A stretch of 64,000 bases of DNA from Photobacterium lipolyticum (GCF_003026475.1 NZ_PYMC01000010.1:113952-177951); one strand, 5' to 3'; positions 8,712-17,948 are shown, counted from the stretch's first letter. The notes: a model not told the origin generated them from the sequence alone. Translations and numbers: made by a program.

Positions 8712-10436
8712 ATGACAGCAGCAATGGAACAGCTTGTCGCCCATACCATCTTGCAAGGCTTTGATGCCATGTATGGCCGATTCCTCGATGTGACCGCTGG
8801 CGCGCAGGAAAGGTTTGAACATCAAGACTGGTCAGCGGTTCACCTGGCACTCAAAAAGCGGATCAGCTTTTATGACCACCATGTCGGCTTAGTCACCAGC
8901 CAAATTCAGATCATGCTGGGTGAACGCTATGCTAACCGCTCTTTTTTAATGGCCGTTAAATCTGCCTATGAAAATCTGCTGCTCGATTACCCCCGATATG
9001 AGATCGCAGAAAGTTTTTTTAACTCAGTCTATTGCCGGATTTTCGAACACCGCAATATCAATCGTGACAAGCTATTTGTCCATAGTTCACAAGAAAACCG
9101 TATTCCGACCTATCCGACTCAGCTAACACGCCGCTATACCGCCAACTCTGCTCTCTCGGCGCTATTTGAACGCGTACTCGACGACACTCCTTTCACCTTG
9201 GGCTGGGAAGATAAAAATCGAGATATCACGTTAATCATTGACCACTTACAACACGAATTCGGAGGAGCCCTCAACCAAGACACCGCCCTTGAACTGATCC
9301 GGGAACCTTTCTACCGTAATAAAGCGGCTTACTTAATCGGATGCATCACACTCCGCCACAACAACCAGGAGCAGACCATTCCTTTGGTATTGCCGGTACT
9401 GAGCAGCAGCAACAAGCAGCTCTATATCGATGCCTGTATCTGCCATGTCGATGATGTCAGTATTATCTTTGGTTTTGCCCGTTCTTACTTCATGGTCTAC
9501 GCTCCGGCCCCGGCGGCCTTGGTACGCTTTCTGTCGAATATCATTCCCAACAAGACCAAAGCCGAGCTGTATACCGCAATTGGTTGTCAGAAACACGGAA
9601 AAACCGAGTTATACCGGGAATTTTTAGATCATCTGGAACACTCTGACGATTTGTTTGTCCCAGCTCCGGGGATTAAAGGGATGGTGATGTCGGTATTTAC
9701 CCTGCCATCTTATGATTTTGTCTTCAAAATCATCAAAGATAAGTTCGCTCCACAAAAAGCCATCAGCCACGCCACGGTAAGAGAGAAATATCAGCTGGTA
9801 AAAGAACACGACCGGGTCGGTCGCATGGCTGATACCCAGGAATACCGTAATTTTACCTTTGAACGCCATCGCTTCAGCGACGAGTTGCTGGCTGAACTAC
9901 TCGACGTCGCTCCTTCGATCATCAAAGTGACCAGGGATAAGATCATTATCAAACATCTCTATATGGAGCGACGGATGATCCCGTTGAACATTTATATTGA
10001 GCAGGCTAACGATGATGAGCTTCGTCATGCTGTCGACGAGTATGGCAAAGCAATCAAGCAATTAGCTGCGGCCAATATTTTCCCCGGTGATATGCTATTT
10101 AAGAACTTCGGCGTTACCCGTCATAAGCGAGTCGTGTTTTACGACTATGATGAGATCAGCTACATGACAGAAATGAACTTCCGCAAGATCCCGCCGCCTC
10201 GCTATCCAGAAGATGAGATGGCCGCAGAGCCCTGGTACAGTGTGGGGATCAACGACGTCTTCCCTGAAGAGTTTCGTACCTTTTTGCTGATCAATCCAAA
10301 AGTCCGCGCGCTGTTTAATGAACTGCACAGTGACTTATTTGAGGCCCAATACTGGCAGCAGCTCCAGCAAAACATCACGCACGGCCAGTATGAAGATGTC
10401 TATCCCTATAAAAAAGAACATCGGCTGCGAAAATAA
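8712..10436 (+). CDS. aceK: Isocitrate dehydrogenase kinase/phosphatase
   Basis: AceK reversibly phosphorylates isocitrate dehydrogenase and so diverts isocitrate into the glyoxylate shunt. The 574-aa length and sequence fit the family, with a C-terminal kinase-like core; the YDYDE stretch near residues 477-481 corresponds to the metal-binding region. A GGAGGGA ribosome-binding site precedes the ATG. In E. coli aceK follows aceB and aceA in one operon; here it is alone, between the thr operon and a small outer-membrane protein gene. It must therefore have its own promoter in the 8430-8711 region. Confidence 0.97.
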   Translation: MTAAMEQLVAHTILQGFDAMYGRFLDVTAGAQERFEHQDWSAVHLALKKRISFYDHHVGLVTSQIQIMLGERYANRSFLMAVKSAYENLLLDYPRYEIAESFFNSVYCRIFEHRNINRDKLFVHSSQENRIPTYPTQLTRRYTANSALSALFERVLDDTPFTLGWEDKNRDITLIIDHLQHEFGGALNQDTALELIREPFYRNKAAYLIGCITLRHNNQEQTIPLVLPVLSSSNKQLYIDACICHVDDVSIIFGFARSYFMVYAPAPAALVRFLSNIIPNKTKAELYTAIGCQKHGKTELYREFLDHLEHSDDLFVPAPGIKGMVMSVFTLPSYDFVFKIIKDKFAPQKAISHATVREKYQLVKEHDRVGRMADTQEYRNFTFERHRFSDELLAELLDVAPSIIKVTRDKIIIKHLYMERRMIPLNIYIEQANDDELRHAVDEYGKAIKQLAAANIFPGDMLFKNFGVTRHKRVVFYDYDEISYMTEMNFRKIPPPRYPEDEMAAEPWYSVGINDVFPEEFRTFLLINPKVRALFNELHSDLFEAQYWQQLQQNITHGQYEDVYPYKKEHRLRK

Positions 10437-10622
10437 CGCATTCCAGCCTGATCTTAGTGGTAGCTAACACACCATATCAGGCTGAAAAAAGCCGTCTATT
10501 TTGTGACAAAGCCAAATTTTATGCAGAAAGTCTCATTATGTGTCTCATTGCGTTTTAATAATTAGAATTGTGTCCTAATATGGATAAGCATAAGCAAAAT
10601 TAAGAACAGGGATGGTGAAGTA

Positions 10623-11081
10623 ATGAAAAAATTGCTGATCACATTAGCCCTGCTGATCGTGGCTTTACCAACAACAGCAGCAGAAAAGGGACTTTTCAGC
10701 TTAATCGGTGATAATGCTCCCTCTGGGTGGTTCATATCTTCACATTCACGAGCCGCAGATCAATTCGATCTATGGCAGATTGATAGTGGCTATGCCTATT
10801 CGCTCAATAATAACCTCGAGCTTTATCTCAGTACCCGACTCTCATCTGGCAATGATCTTATCTCTGCCGGCCGCGGGGTTTTATCGGGGGTAAAATATCA
10901 AGTCACACCCAAAGTTAGCCTGAAAAGTGCCATCACATCCGAAACGGTTGATCGGGATACGATACTCGGCGTTGAATTTAGCAGTCAGTATAAAATGACG
11001 GAGAAGGTCGACCTGCATGCAACCGTTGATTACGAAGCCTTAGAGCAAATTTACCTGCTTGGAATTGGCTATCGCTTCTGA
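10623..11081 (+). CDS. Predicted small outer-membrane beta-barrel protein
   Basis: I do not recognise this 152-aa protein by name. Residues 1-20 form a clear Sec signal peptide (MKKLLITLALLIVALPTTAA, cleavage after TAA). The mature part has alternating polar and hydrophobic residues, as in short beta strands, and ends in Tyr-Arg-Phe; a terminal phenylalanine is the usual outer-membrane assembly signal. At about 132 mature residues it could form a small barrel of 6-8 strands. An AGGGATGG stretch precedes the ATG. It stands alone between aceK and the RraA-like gene; function unknown. Confidence 0.6.
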   Translation: MKKLLITLALLIVALPTTAAEKGLFSLIGDNAPSGWFISSHSRAADQFDLWQIDSGYAYSLNNNLELYLSTRLSSGNDLISAGRGVLSGVKYQVTPKVSLKSAITSETVDRDTILGVEFSSQYKMTEKVDLHATVDYEALEQIYLLGIGYRF

Positions 11082-11138
11082 TTCCTAATGACGGCCCATG
11101 ATGGCACCGCCACTTAATCTGATCAGTTTTATCAGTAT

Positions 11139-11630
11139 TTACAGCACAGACAAGTTCAGAGGCTGACGGCTTAACAAGATACCGTTAAGATCTGCGTAGA
11201 CGTAATCGCCGGGATAAATCATGGTGTGTCCGACAATCAACGTCATATTCTTATCGCCGCTCTGGCGTTTCACCGTTTTAAACGGGCAGACGCCCAGTGC
11301 TTTAACCCCAAGATCCAGCGTAGCCAGAGTACCAACATCGCGAACCGCACCATTAATAATGATCCCCTGCCAGCCATTTTCAACAGCCAGTAAAGCCAGC
11401 TGATCACCCAGTAACGCCCGATTACATGAACCATGACCGTCAATAAACAGTACTTTTCCTCTGCCATCATGCGACACAATCTCACGCACTAAACTGTTGT
11501 CTTCAAAACAGCGGAGGGTAACGACTTCGCCATAGAATATTTTTTTGCCTCCATAATTGTGAAATATAAGAGGCAGCCAGCTAACATCCTGTTCATAGTG
11601 ATCACACAAGTCAGGCAATAGATCTTTCAT
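11139..11630 (-). CDS. RraA-family protein with aldolase motif
   Basis: This is a 163-aa protein of the RraA / class II pyruvate aldolase fold. E. coli RraA inhibits RNase E, whereas other members are 4-hydroxy-4-methyl-2-oxoglutarate aldolases or oxaloacetate decarboxylases. The metal and substrate motif D-X20-R-D is intact here: the Asp of LLGDQLAL, exactly 20 residues, then Arg-Asp of GAVRDV. E. coli RraA, as I recall it, lacks both Asp (it reads GAVRQV). The sequence therefore fits the enzymatic branch better than the RNase E regulator, although databases often call both RraA. It lies convergent to the outer-membrane gene. Confidence 0.8.
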   Translation of the reverse strand: MKDLLPDLCDHYEQDVSWLPLIFHNYGGKKIFYGEVVTLRCFEDNSLVREIVSHDGRGKVLFIDGHGSCNRALLGDQLALLAVENGWQGIIINGAVRDVGTLATLDLGVKALGVCPFKTVKRQSGDKNMTLIVGHTMIYPGDYVYADLNGILLSRQPLNLSVL

Positions 11631-11759
11631 CTCACTTACTCCTTTGTTAACCTTCTCAAGGTTATGGATTCCAATTCCACGAGCAATCTCGAATTCTACT
11701 TACCAGCACAAATACCTTTCACATTGAACGCCGTAAATAGATATGAGTTCCATTAAGTG

Positions 11760-11943
11760 TATACCTAAGTGACCTCAATATGCGGGATCGCTCCCGAAGG
11801 GCGAGTTTTCCAGGCACTAATGTTGCGTTGCTGATTTTTGATGTAGAGCGACTATCTCTGCAAATCAGCGCCTGACCTTAGCGCCTGACCTTAGCGCCTG
11901 GAAATTCTCGCTGAAACGAGCATCTTGAGGTCACTTGGGTATA
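11760..11943. repeat. 184-bp foldback (MITE-like) element
   Basis: The left end TATACCTAAGTGACCTCAAT and the right end, read inverted as TATACCCAAGTGACCTCAAG, match at 18 of 20 positions. The symmetry continues inward: GCGAGTTTTCCAGGCAC pairs with GCGAGAATTTCCAGGCGC, and GCTGATTTTTG with CTGCAAATCAGC. The whole unit can fold into one long imperfect hairpin and has no coding capacity. Both ends carry TA, consistent with a TA target site as used by Tc1/mariner-IS630 transposases, though that is inference. A 13-bp tandem repeat (GCGCCTGACCTTA, 2.6 copies) lies at 11868-11901. The right end overlaps the DUF3293 gene. Confidence 0.8.
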
Positions 11944-12338
11944 GAAAAAAAGGCTGAAAATTCACCTAGTCTTTGTTTTTCAAACCCCTTAAGTAACACT
12001 GGCACCAAATATAACTGATTGGCCTCAACCCAGTAGATAGCGTTTTGTTGCCATTTTTTCGCTAATAGATATGCCTGCTCTGCCCTTATATCGACGATAT
12101 AACCCGCCTCTTCCCAACGACCATCTGACGCGCAACAGCTCACAGGAAAATATGACTCAGTTAACATTGCCAACTCTTTTTCTAATATTTTGTTACGTTT
12201 TTGATTGTCCAAACTATTAAGAACAATGCTTCTGGGATTAAATGCTGTTAGAATTGCAAAGGAATGGTAAACGGGGTGTTGCCCAGCCTTGAATGAAATG
12301 GTTTGATAGCTTCGCCACAGTGAGGTGTTTTTACACAT
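11931..12338 (-). CDS. DUF3293 family protein, 3' end inside the repeat
   Basis: This 135-aa cytoplasmic protein resembles the DUF3293 family, whose function is unknown. Recognisable family features are the FAILTAFNPRS stretch (28-38) and the C-terminal AIYWVEANQLYLVPV segment. The final codons ATA-CCC-AAG-TGA fall inside the terminal repeat of the foldback element, so the last three residues (IPK) and the stop come from the repeat. The family domain ends before this, so the protein is probably functional. No good ribosome-binding site precedes the ATG. It diverges from arcA. Confidence 0.75.
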   Translation of the reverse strand: MCKNTSLWRSYQTISFKAGQHPVYHSFAILTAFNPRSIVLNSLDNQKRNKILEKELAMLTESYFPVSCCASDGRWEEAGYIVDIRAEQAYLLAKKWQQNAIYWVEANQLYLVPVLLKGFEKQRLGEFSAFFSIPK

Positions 12339-12420
12339 CGCAGATTATGTCTGTTAATGATGTCTCAATTTATCGCGAAAGTTAATCAACCTGATTAACC
12401 GTAATGCATCTTCACCCGAT

Positions 12421-12434
12421 TTGATGTAAATCAA
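12421..12434 (+). promoter_or_regulatory. Perfect FNR box upstream of arcA
   Basis: TTGATGTAAATCAA matches the FNR consensus at all ten specified bases. It lies about 297 bp before the arcA ATG in the 392-bp gap between the DUF3293 gene and arcA. A TATCGA at 12453-12458 is a possible -10, which would place the box near -38 and give arcA a leader of over 250 bases. FNR control of arcA is known in E. coli. I see no other gene in 12339-12730. Confidence 0.75.
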
Positions 12435-12730
12435 AAAACACCCAGAAAGCGGTATCGAAACAAAACCGCAATATTGTTAGCGAGCTGTTAAGTGCTTACA
12501 ATCGTCGCCATCCCAGGGAGATTGTAGCCAATACCCGTAGAATATCGGGCCTTTCAGTCTTGTGATGACACAAAACCACACTGAATTTATGGATGGCATA
12601 CCAAACAGGCTGCTTTACAGCGTAAATAAAAGTATTTTGTCTAATACTTTGCCTGTATGTGAATTTTTTTTATAGAATTTAACTATTCTATTTTTGACCA
12701 GTTTTAGTTTTTTGAAATTAGGTACTGCCA

Positions 12731-13450
12731 ATGCAAACCCCTCACATTCTAATTGTAGAAGACGAGCACGTAACACGTAACACCCTTAAAAGTATTTTTG
12801 AGGCCGAAGGTTACACGGTATTCGAAGCCAACGATGGCGCTGAAATGCACCAGATGCTTTCAGAGCACCATGTTCACCTGGTGATCATGGACATCAATCT
12901 TCCAGGTAAAAATGGCCTATTACTCGCGCGAGAACTGCGTGAACAAGGTGATATGGCGTTAATGTTCCTGACGGGACGCGATAATGAAGTTGATAAGATC
13001 CTGGGTCTTGAAATTGGTGCCGATGATTACATCACCAAGCCATTCAACCCTCGTGAGCTGACCATTCGTGCGCGTAACCTGCTGACTCGTGCAATGAATC
13101 AAGGCCTGCCAACTGAAGACAAGAAACTGGTAGAGCGATATGAGTTCAACGATTGGTCGCTAGAAATTAACAGCCGCTCTCTAGTCAGCCCAAATGGTGA
13201 TCAGTTCAAACTACCGCGTTCTGAGTTCCGTGCCCTGCTTCACTTCTGTGAAAACCCGGGTAAGATCCAGACCCGTGCTGATCTGTTGAAGAAAATGACG
13301 GGCCGTGAGCTAAAACCTCATGACCGGACAGTTGACGTAACGATTCGTCGTATCCGTAAGCACTTCGAATCCGTAGCTGATACCCCTGAAATCATTGCTA
13401 CGATTCACGGTGAAGGCTATCGCTTCTGCGGTGATCTCGGCGAAGAATAA
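12731..13450 (+). CDS. arcA: Response regulator ArcA
   Basis: ArcA is the DNA-binding partner of the ArcB kinase and represses aerobic respiration genes under low oxygen. The 239-aa protein has a receiver domain (1-120) with acidic residues near 10-11, phospho-acceptor D54 in IMDINLPG, and K103 in YITKPF. An OmpR-type winged helix occupies about 135-235. It is convergent with its own kinase gene arcB, separated by a shared terminator. In E. coli the two genes are unlinked. An FNR box upstream suggests anaerobic activation. Confidence 0.98.
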   Translation: MQTPHILIVEDEHVTRNTLKSIFEAEGYTVFEANDGAEMHQMLSEHHVHLVIMDINLPGKNGLLLARELREQGDMALMFLTGRDNEVDKILGLEIGADDYITKPFNPRELTIRARNLLTRAMNQGLPTEDKKLVERYEFNDWSLEINSRSLVSPNGDQFKLPRSEFRALLHFCENPGKIQTRADLLKKMTGRELKPHDRTVDVTIRRIRKHFESVADTPEIIATIHGEGYRFCGDLGEE

Positions 13451-13510
13451 TTGGCATTGCAGCCATGGTAAGACCCCTTACCTGTCAGCAGCAACCAGTT
13501 AGAAAGAAAG

Positions 13511-13534
13511 AAGGCTCCCGTGGGAGCCTTTTTT
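13511..13534. terminator. Terminator between arcA and arcB
   Basis: The 9-bp stem AAGGCTCCC/GGGAGCCTT is followed by six T on the plus strand and preceded by an A-rich tract, so it can work in both directions. It separates the convergent arcA and arcB genes. Confidence 0.9.
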
Positions 13535-13569
13535 AGTGCTGTAAAGTAATAGTTTGCCCGCTGCGGCAT

Positions 13570-15927
13570 CTATGCTTGCTTTTGCTTAGCAAGCCATTCC
13601 TTCAAAACCTGAATATCATTCCGATAACCATTTTTGATCTCATCAACCCAATCATTAATGTTCTCCCACCATGCAGGGAGCTCTGGCGACTGAGCTTTCT
13701 GGGCGATCTGTTGGATATGTTTCAAACCAATCGAGCCTGCCGCCCCTTTAATTTTATGGGCTTCAAATTTGATACCGTCTTTATCTTTAGCGGTCATATT
13801 AGAATCTAAGATCGCAATGTACTCCGGCATCATTTTTTCAAACATCGCGATACTCTCGTACACCGGTTTTGAACCAACAATGTCAACATAAGAGGTGAGC
13901 ATTTCCAGATCAAGCAGCTGATTAATCATCTCATCACTCGGGCTGTCCGTCGCATTGTCATACCCAGGCTCATCCGGCTCATCAAGGGAGCAAGTCAGTA
14001 CCAGACGTTGGATCACATCGGTTATAGCTTTAACGCTCAATGGTTTACTCAGGGCCTCATCCATGCCCTTATCAAGGTATTCGGCCTTGTCACTAATGAC
14101 GTTAGCTGTTAATGCCACTAAAGCTGGCAAATGATCATACTTTTCACGCAGTGCCTGAGCAATGTCAAAACCGGTCATATCCGGTAACTGGATATCGAGC
14201 AGAACCAGATCAAAGATTTCAGGATCAAACAGCCGCAGGGCCTCATCACCACGCATTGCAACCGTAACGTCATGACCCAGGCTTTCAAGCAATGCCTTGG
14301 CAACGGTAATATTCAGCTCAATGTCTTCAACCATTAAGATATTTAAACTGGCTTGCGGAACCACGGGCATCACTTCCTCTTCATCAACGCTTTCCACCAG
14401 CGGAACACGAATGGTGACGGTAAACGTACTGCCTTCACCCACATCTGATGTCACGGTAATATCCCCCCCCATCAGCTGCACCAGCTGACGCGATACCGCC
14501 AAGCCGATTCCGGTACCCACGGCATGGAGATTATCGTCACCCTCTTTGACCTGATAATACATCGCGAAAATCTTATCCAGCTCTGATGCCGGAATACCGA
14601 TACCGCTATCTTCTACCTCAAAGATGATCTCAGCCTCGTTATCGTGGGTCTCGCTACTGATCGACAGAACCACCCCACCTTCTTTGGTGAATTTGGTGGC
14701 ATTACCGATCAGGTTCCACAACACCTGACGTAGGCGGGTACTATCGACTTCAATGCATGCAGGCAACTCCGTTAACCGCTCTAAATCAAAACGCAGCCCT
14801 TTCTGCTCTGCCATTAAACTGGAAATATTTTCCATATCGGCAACAAATTCATGAAAGTCCAAGGGCTTAGGCAACAACTCCAAACGACGGCGATCCGACT
14901 TATCCATATCGATAATGTCGTTAAAAATATTACCTAAGGTGATTGCACTGACATGAACGGTTCGCATGTAGCCTCGCTGCTCGTCATCCAGCTTGGTGTC
15001 CAGCAACATACGGCTTAAACCGACAATACCATTTAACGGGGTACGTAATTCATGGCTAATGGTTGAAATGAAGGCGGTCTTATCGCGACTGGCTTTTTCC
15101 TGTGCATCCTGATACTGCTTACGCTCGGTAATATCCCGGCCAAATCCCATCAGCCCTAAACGGCGTCCGTCACGGCTGTAAAACGGCACTTTACGTAATT
15201 CAAATATCGCTTTTCCTCCGTCAGGGTATTCCAGCCACTGCTCATAAGTGAGGGAAACATTTTGCTTAAACACCTGCTGATCCGTTTCAGCGATTTTCGT
15301 GGCAACTTCCTTGCTATAGACATCCCACGGGGTCAAACCCACCAGCTGTTTTTCTGTTTTACCCGTCAACTCTTCCATCGCCCGGTTACAACCGGAAAAT
15401 TCGCCTTTTTCATTGCGGTAATAGATCAGATCCGGTGAAGCATCGAGGAATGACTTTACCAATGCACTCTGCTCTGCCAGCTCAAGCTGAGCATTTTCAC
15501 GCTGGTATACCTCATTTTCTAAATCTTGCATCGCGAGCTGGCGGGCTTCTTCCGCTTTCTCTCGTTCTTCAATTTCCTGATTCAACTGTGTGATATTGCT
15601 CTGTAGCTGTTTATGCAGCTGCATATCACGGGAGCGCATCTCTTCCAGCTTGGTCACAAGTTTAGACAGGCGCTGGCGGGAATCTTCTAACTGATCCACC
15701 ACCACTGATAAGAAGTAAACAGCCCATGGTGTGATCAACAAACCGAAAAACACCGAACGGACAATATCAATGTCAAGCACTTCACCCTGAAGCACTAAGG
15801 TCACACCGACCTGAACCACCACAGCAAGAGCCACCAAGGCCAGCGCCAGTAGCATACTGAACCGCACAATGCCTAACTTAACCAGCAAGTCGACATAGAA
15901 CTGAGCCAATACTTTGATTTGTTTCAT
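13570..15927 (-). CDS. arcB: Hybrid sensor histidine kinase ArcB
   Basis: ArcB is the inner-membrane sensor of the respiratory state that phosphorylates ArcA. The 785-aa protein has two membrane segments (about 23-47 and 57-80), a coiled coil (82-150), a PAS domain (153-270), the kinase domain with H292 in STISHELRTP, an ATPase domain (about 395-510), a receiver with D578 in LLDIQLPD, and an HPt domain with H724 in AHKIKGAAGS. This is the full E. coli layout with H292 at the same number. Of the two E. coli redox cysteines, C180 is kept, but position 241 is isoleucine (KAIFELRK). Confidence 0.97.
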   Translation of the reverse strand: MKQIKVLAQFYVDLLVKLGIVRFSMLLALALVALAVVVQVGVTLVLQGEVLDIDIVRSVFFGLLITPWAVYFLSVVVDQLEDSRQRLSKLVTKLEEMRSRDMQLHKQLQSNITQLNQEIEEREKAEEARQLAMQDLENEVYQRENAQLELAEQSALVKSFLDASPDLIYYRNEKGEFSGCNRAMEELTGKTEKQLVGLTPWDVYSKEVATKIAETDQQVFKQNVSLTYEQWLEYPDGGKAIFELRKVPFYSRDGRRLGLMGFGRDITERKQYQDAQEKASRDKTAFISTISHELRTPLNGIVGLSRMLLDTKLDDEQRGYMRTVHVSAITLGNIFNDIIDMDKSDRRRLELLPKPLDFHEFVADMENISSLMAEQKGLRFDLERLTELPACIEVDSTRLRQVLWNLIGNATKFTKEGGVVLSISSETHDNEAEIIFEVEDSGIGIPASELDKIFAMYYQVKEGDDNLHAVGTGIGLAVSRQLVQLMGGDITVTSDVGEGSTFTVTIRVPLVESVDEEEVMPVVPQASLNILMVEDIELNITVAKALLESLGHDVTVAMRGDEALRLFDPEIFDLVLLDIQLPDMTGFDIAQALREKYDHLPALVALTANVISDKAEYLDKGMDEALSKPLSVKAITDVIQRLVLTCSLDEPDEPGYDNATDSPSDEMINQLLDLEMLTSYVDIVGSKPVYESIAMFEKMMPEYIAILDSNMTAKDKDGIKFEAHKIKGAAGSIGLKHIQQIAQKAQSPELPAWWENINDWVDEIKNGYRNDIQVLKEWLAKQKQA

Positions 15928-16061
15928 TATTTAACCCGTAGCCTAGAAGTGCTTCATTCGATAATATCGTGCGTAGTGACAGATCCAAAGGATAAGTCCC
16001 ACAGTTATACTTTAATGTTGTTATTCCTGCCCAGAAAATCCTGCAATTGCAGACTCTAAAA

Positions 16062-17948
16062 TTACATGTAGGTTACATTGTGGTGGGTATAATTACTGTC
16101 ATTGTTCAATTCGTCGTTATCAGACAGGGACATCGTACAGTTACGTCCTGCGGCTTTCGCTTTATACATCGCAATATCAGCCATTTCGACCAGCTCACCA
16201 TAGTCCTGTGAAGGCAGCGGGATGAGCGTTGCCACCCCAAGGCTAACCGTCAGTTTCGTGTCCACATCAGAATACTGATGAGTAATCCCTCTGGCTGCCA
16301 GCTGTCGGTGAATATTTGCGGCCACGACTTCGCCGCCTTTTAAATCAGTATTTGGCAGCAGGAAGGCAAACTCTTCCCCGCCGTAACGGGCGACCTCGTC
16401 AGTTTCACGGTGTATGACACTGCGCAGCACTTTTGCCACTTCCCGCAGGGCAAAATCACCTTGCTGATGACCATAGTTATCATTAAAAGCCTTAAAGTAG
16501 TCGATATCGCATAAAATCAACGTCAGCGACTTTTGTTCTCGGACGTGGTTATGCCACATTCTGCGCAACAGCTCATCAAAACTACGGCGGTTGGCGACTT
16601 TAGTCAGGCTATCAACAAAGCTGAGTTCCTGAAGCTCCATGATCGCGTCGGCTAATTGTTGCTCCGCCATTTTACGCTCAGTGACATCGCGTGCCATGAT
16701 CAATACGCCCACAGAGCCATCAGTTGGGTCACAATAGGGAGATTTCGCGACCTCGTACCAAATTGGCGTACCGTCTTCTAAGATAACGTAATCTTCGGTC
16801 TTGCTGGTGACTCCTTTTTCCATCACTTCACGATCGATGCCTTCAAATATTTCCCATTTATCCGGTTCAAGCACATCAGAAGCCACTTTACCCAGCAACT
16901 CTTCCTGGGTATAACCGAGCGATTGAGCAAACGGTTCGTTACAACCGACATAGACCCAGTGCTCGTTAAACAGACCAATAGGATCCTGGCTCGCACTTAA
17001 GATCGTATCCAATAGGTTATTTCGCTGGGCAAGTGCTTGCTCTGTAACTTCCCGTTTCTCAATTTCTTGCTTCAGACTTTCCTGCATCTCATGCCAGTCG
17101 GTCACATCATGGCTGATACTCAAGGTACCGATGGTTTCGCCGTGATCATCAATAAGTAACGTCTTATTCGTTTCCAGTAGCCGACTTGAACCATCCGGCG
17201 AGGTCGTCCAGGTATGGGTCGAGTTATTGCCTGATAATGACGCTTCGGCTGAATACGACATTTCGTCACTGTCGATCAAGCCTTCATTAACTCGCCCGCG
17301 CCAGAATCGATCAAATGCTTTATTGGTTCCGAGAATATTGCCCGCGTTATCCTGGAAGTAGACTAACTCCGAGAGTGAGTTAAGTACGCTCTGGAATACC
17401 CGCTGCTCTTGCTCCAGCTGGGTTTGGGTTGACTGTTGATCTTGTGGCTTGAACAAAAACAGCATCCAGGCTGACTGCCACTTATAGCGCACCTGCTGAC
17501 CTGAAACCTGTAATTTCAATGCCATCCGATCCGATAACTGCAGCACCTCACTTCTGCCTCGCCCTCTTTTGTCATGGCTATAAGGGCGTAGCACATCGCA
17601 GATCATCTGGGGTTCGATATCATCCGGATAAAAATAGCTGCTACCGACTTTACGTGCACCGATCAACTCCCGGCAGGTTTTATTGGCATATAACAGCGCG
17701 CCGTCTTTACTTCTGACGATCACGACCGCAACGGGCATATTCGTCAGAGTGGCATACATTTTTTTAAATGAAGAGGCTTCAATATTATGCAAGACGAGTA
17801 CAAGTACGGCGCTGCCCAGGAGAATAAGCAGGACCATCAGGGTAAAAACAAGGATCGGACTGGCCATATCCGCAACGGAAAAAGCAGCCCAGCCCGGTGA
17901 AGGGCAGAGTAATAAGGCAAATATGATCAAACTACGACTAAAAAACAC
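16062..17948 (-). CDS. Membrane PAS-GGDEF diguanylate cyclase
   Basis: This 628-aa protein is predicted to make cyclic di-GMP from two GTP. It has an N-terminal signal-like segment (5-21), a second membrane helix (31-55), three PAS-like regions (about 65-165, 180-285 and 305-425), and a GGDEF domain (445-605). The active site reads GGEEF (523-527), and an RETD inhibitory site lies five residues upstream (514-517), so product inhibition is expected. No EAL domain is present. The start codon is GTG. It lies behind arcB on the same strand (134 bp between them), but whether it senses redox is unknown. Confidence 0.92.
   Translation of the reverse strand: MFFSRSLIIFALLLCPSPGWAAFSVADMASPILVFTLMVLLILLGSAVLVLVLHNIEASSFKKMYATLTNMPVAVVIVRSKDGALLYANKTCRELIGARKVGSSYFYPDDIEPQMICDVLRPYSHDKRGRGRSEVLQLSDRMALKLQVSGQQVRYKWQSAWMLFLFKPQDQQSTQTQLEQEQRVFQSVLNSLSELVYFQDNAGNILGTNKAFDRFWRGRVNEGLIDSDEMSYSAEASLSGNNSTHTWTTSPDGSSRLLETNKTLLIDDHGETIGTLSISHDVTDWHEMQESLKQEIEKREVTEQALAQRNNLLDTILSASQDPIGLFNEHWVYVGCNEPFAQSLGYTQEELLGKVASDVLEPDKWEIFEGIDREVMEKGVTSKTEDYVILEDGTPIWYEVAKSPYCDPTDGSVGVLIMARDVTERKMAEQQLADAIMELQELSFVDSLTKVANRRSFDELLRRMWHNHVREQKSLTLILCDIDYFKAFNDNYGHQQGDFALREVAKVLRSVIHRETDEVARYGGEEFAFLLPNTDLKGGEVVAANIHRQLAARGITHQYSDVDTKLTVSLGVATLIPLPSQDYGELVEMADIAMYKAKAAGRNCTMSLSDNDELNNDSNYTHHNVTYM

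Noticed and set aside
11868..11901. CRISPR-like array
   Set aside because: The repeats are head-to-tail without spacers and lie inside the foldback element.
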